From positions 62,001 to 126,000 of the forward strand of contig JAKPTZ010000030.1 of assembly GCA_029555025.1 (NCBI GenBank): a DNA stretch of 64,000 bases, read 5' to 3'. Shown here in pieces: positions 62,625 through 64,000 of this stretch. Every line of letters starts with the position of its first letter. Within the stretch, counting starts at the first letter, position 1. The DNA comes from Deltaproteobacteria bacterium. GTDB taxonomy: Bacteria > Myxococcota_A > UBA9042 > DTJE01. Below the pieces are notes generated by a model, which saw only the letters and a list, made by a program, of their open reading frames with translations, did no database searches and was not told the DNA's origin. Position numbers and translations under genes: made by a program.

Positions 62625-64000
62625 GTCAAATCCCCGGGGTTTCGGTCGGAATCCGGTTTCGCGTTCCCGGAACGGAAAGGGGATTCTCCACATAAACGGT
62701 TAAAAGTCAAAGAGATAACGGTTTCCATGTGATACGTCTGGGGAAACATGTCCACAAGCGTGATCTCGTCGATGCCGTATCCCGCCAGAAGGAATGGTCC
62801 CAGATCCCTTGCCAGCGCCGAAGGTTCGCATGAACACAGAACAACCCTGTCCGCCTTGAGTCCGGCGACAGCCGCCGCCTGCCTTCCAAGCCCCGATCTC
62901 GGCGGATCCGCAAGAATCGCCTGGGGTCGGCCGAACCCAGCCACCATACGGGACAGGACGTCTTCGATATCGCCGGACTCGTGATCGACATGAAGCCCCC
63001 GCGATTCGAATCCGTCCGCCGCGGCCCGAACGGCAGCCGCGTTGATGTCCGTCGCCACGACACTGGCGCCACGCATGGCGAGTCCGAGCGTGAAATTTCC
63101 GGAACCGGCGAAAAGCTCCAGAACCTTCATTCCCTGGATGCCGTCCCCGAGGGCCCCGATAACGGTTTCGACCAGTGTCGGGTTCATCTCGATGTGGGAC
63201 TGCGTGAATCCCCGGGGGTCAACATCGATGTACTCGACCTGTCCTGGAAGGCCGGCCGTCGGCCATCGCACCGAACCGGCCCCGATCTTCCGCCAGCCGG
63301 GCCGGCCACCCCGGAAAAGTACCCCCGAGACTCCGGGCAGGCCGGCGATTGCCTCGCAAAGGGCGGTCGGATCCCCCGATTCCTGGTTGACCACGACCAC
63401 GACCTTGCCGTCGGCGCCGCAGACCGGCTCGATGGTCGCATCGCCGGCACCCCCGCCATTCCTGACGAGTTGCCTTATCGGTTCAAGAAGCCGCGCAACC
63501 GGTTCGACCGCCACCGGGCATTGCCCTGGCCGGACAATCCGGTGCGAACCGGCCTGGAAGAAGCCGGCATCCCTTGTGCCCCTGCCGCCCCCCGCATGCA
63601 TCAGGACACGGCATCGGCAGGAGCGATCACTCCCGGCCAGGTACCGTACGGGCCCCGGCTCGATTCGCGCAATCCTTTCAAGTACGTCCCGGAGCACGGT
63701 GGTCTTCCACTGCCGTTCGGCCTGTGCGTCGATATGCTGCAGATGACAGCCGCCGCACATGCCGTAGACGGGACAGAACGGCTCCACTCGACCAGGTCCC
63801 GGTTGCGCGATTGACACCAGGCGTCCGGCAATCCAGCTTCCATGATCCTTTTCCGGAACGGCCATGACGGTATCGCCAACCGCGGAAAAGGGAATCATCC
63901 AGACCTTGCCGTCAAGACGTCCTACGCCCTGTCCCAGGTGGGCCGGGCCGTCGATCCGAAGTACGGTTGCCGCCTGATTCCGAGCGTCTCCGGAGCGTTC
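62621..64000 (-). CDS. TrmA/RlmC/RlmD-type RNA m5U methyltransferase, N-terminus beyond right edge
   Basis: Open to the window end, so the start codon is missing; 459 residues are visible. An N-terminal TRAM domain is recognisable (GPAHLGQGVGRLDGKVWMIP, then FSAVGDTVMA). The 4Fe-4S Cys residues are in CPVYGMCGGCHLQH and RPGQCPV. The SAM domain has LELFAGSGNFTLGLAMRG and ILADPPRSGLGRQ, and the catalytic Cys is in VVLCSCEPSALARDL. This combination fits RlmD-like 23S rRNA m5U enzymes, although TrmA- or RlmC-type specificity cannot be excluded. The stop overlaps the start of the next gene. It is the first visible gene of a six-gene operon. Confidence 0.88.
   Translation of the reverse strand, partial: ERSGDARNQAATVLRIDGPAHLGQGVGRLDGKVWMIPFSAVGDTVMAVPEKDHGSWIAGRLVSIAQPGPGRVEPFCPVYGMCGGCHLQHIDAQAERQWKTTVLRDVLERIARIEPGPVRYLAGSDRSCRCRVLMHAGGGRGTRDAGFFQAGSHRIVRPGQCPVAVEPVARLLEPIRQLVRNGGGAGDATIEPVCGADGKVVVVVNQESGDPTALCEAIAGLPGVSGVLFRGGRPGWRKIGAGSVRWPTAGLPGQVEYIDVDPRGFTQSHIEMNPTLVETVIGALGDGIQGMKVLELFAGSGNFTLGLAMRGASVVATDINAAAVRAAADGFESRGLHVDHESGDIEDVLSRMVAGFGRPQAILADPPRSGLGRQAAAVAGLKADRVVLCSCEPSALARDLGPFLLAGYGIDEITLVDMFPQTYHMETVISLTFNRLCGESPFRSGNAKPDSDRNPGDLT

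Overview
The window is GC-rich, densely coded DNA from a Gram-negative bacterium. Evidence for two membranes is a SurA-type periplasmic chaperone, a predicted outer-membrane barrel, a TatA homologue and many lipoboxes. Several exported proteins carry Asp-rich linkers after the lipid-anchored Cys, one has a thrombospondin-type-3-like Asp repeat, and one has a MopE-like metal-binding motif. That style, together with the mfd-PPIase-surA order, is reminiscent of Myxococcota, Bradymonadota and other former Deltaproteobacteria. This assignment is an inference, not a measurement. No rRNA operon, phage, transposase or CRISPR array was seen.

Layout. 1-947 (-): start of a heparinase II/III-like lipoprotein that runs off the left edge. 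1073-6440 (+): etfB-etfA, two exported proteins of unknown function, and a fused homocysteine methyltransferase/MTHF reductase. 6555-7401 (+): rplM-rpsI. 7402-7733: a hairpin-rich convergent intergenic region. 15122-7734 (-): an operon of lipoprotein oligopeptidase F, TatA, and the nucleotide-sugar genes wbpB, a CapD-type dehydratase, wbpA, wbpD and wbpE. 15290-25545 (+): a LmbE-type deacetylase and a run of exported or surface proteins, mostly unknown, with a subtilase at the end. 25580-27261 (+): RdgB-type NTP pyrophosphatase coupled to a PflX-type radical SAM protein. 27348-35805 (+): a pair of M16 peptidases, mfd, a parvulin lipoprotein and surA. 35822-37315 (-): a MATE transporter.

37481-51477 (+) is the central information-processing region. 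A near-consensus promoter is followed by tRNA-Thr(TGT), Tyr(GTA), Gly(TCC), Thr(GGT), tuf, rpmG, tRNA-Trp, secE, nusG, rplK, rplA, an L10 leader, rplJ, rplL, an attenuator-like hairpin, rpoB and rpoC. The four tRNAs before tuf stand in the same order as at E. coli tufB. RpoB has Asn at the position of E. coli His526, a rifampicin-contact residue.

51511-55919 holds a ComEA-like protein (+), a nucleoside salvage operon (-; purine nucleoside phosphorylase, cytidine deaminase, an amidohydrolase of the MTA/SAH deaminase family) and pyrD (+). From the right edge back to 55946 (-), six tightly packed genes form one apparent operon. The first three concern RNA modification: a TrmA/RlmD-type methyltransferase cut by the edge, a tandem QueD-domain protein, and rlmN. 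The last three encode a membrane enzyme of the sulfatase/alkaline phosphatase superfamily with an embedded MopE-like motif, a radical SAM protein and a phospholipase D-type lipoprotein. This last trio, with overlapping start and stop codons, is the best candidate in the window for an undescribed envelope system.
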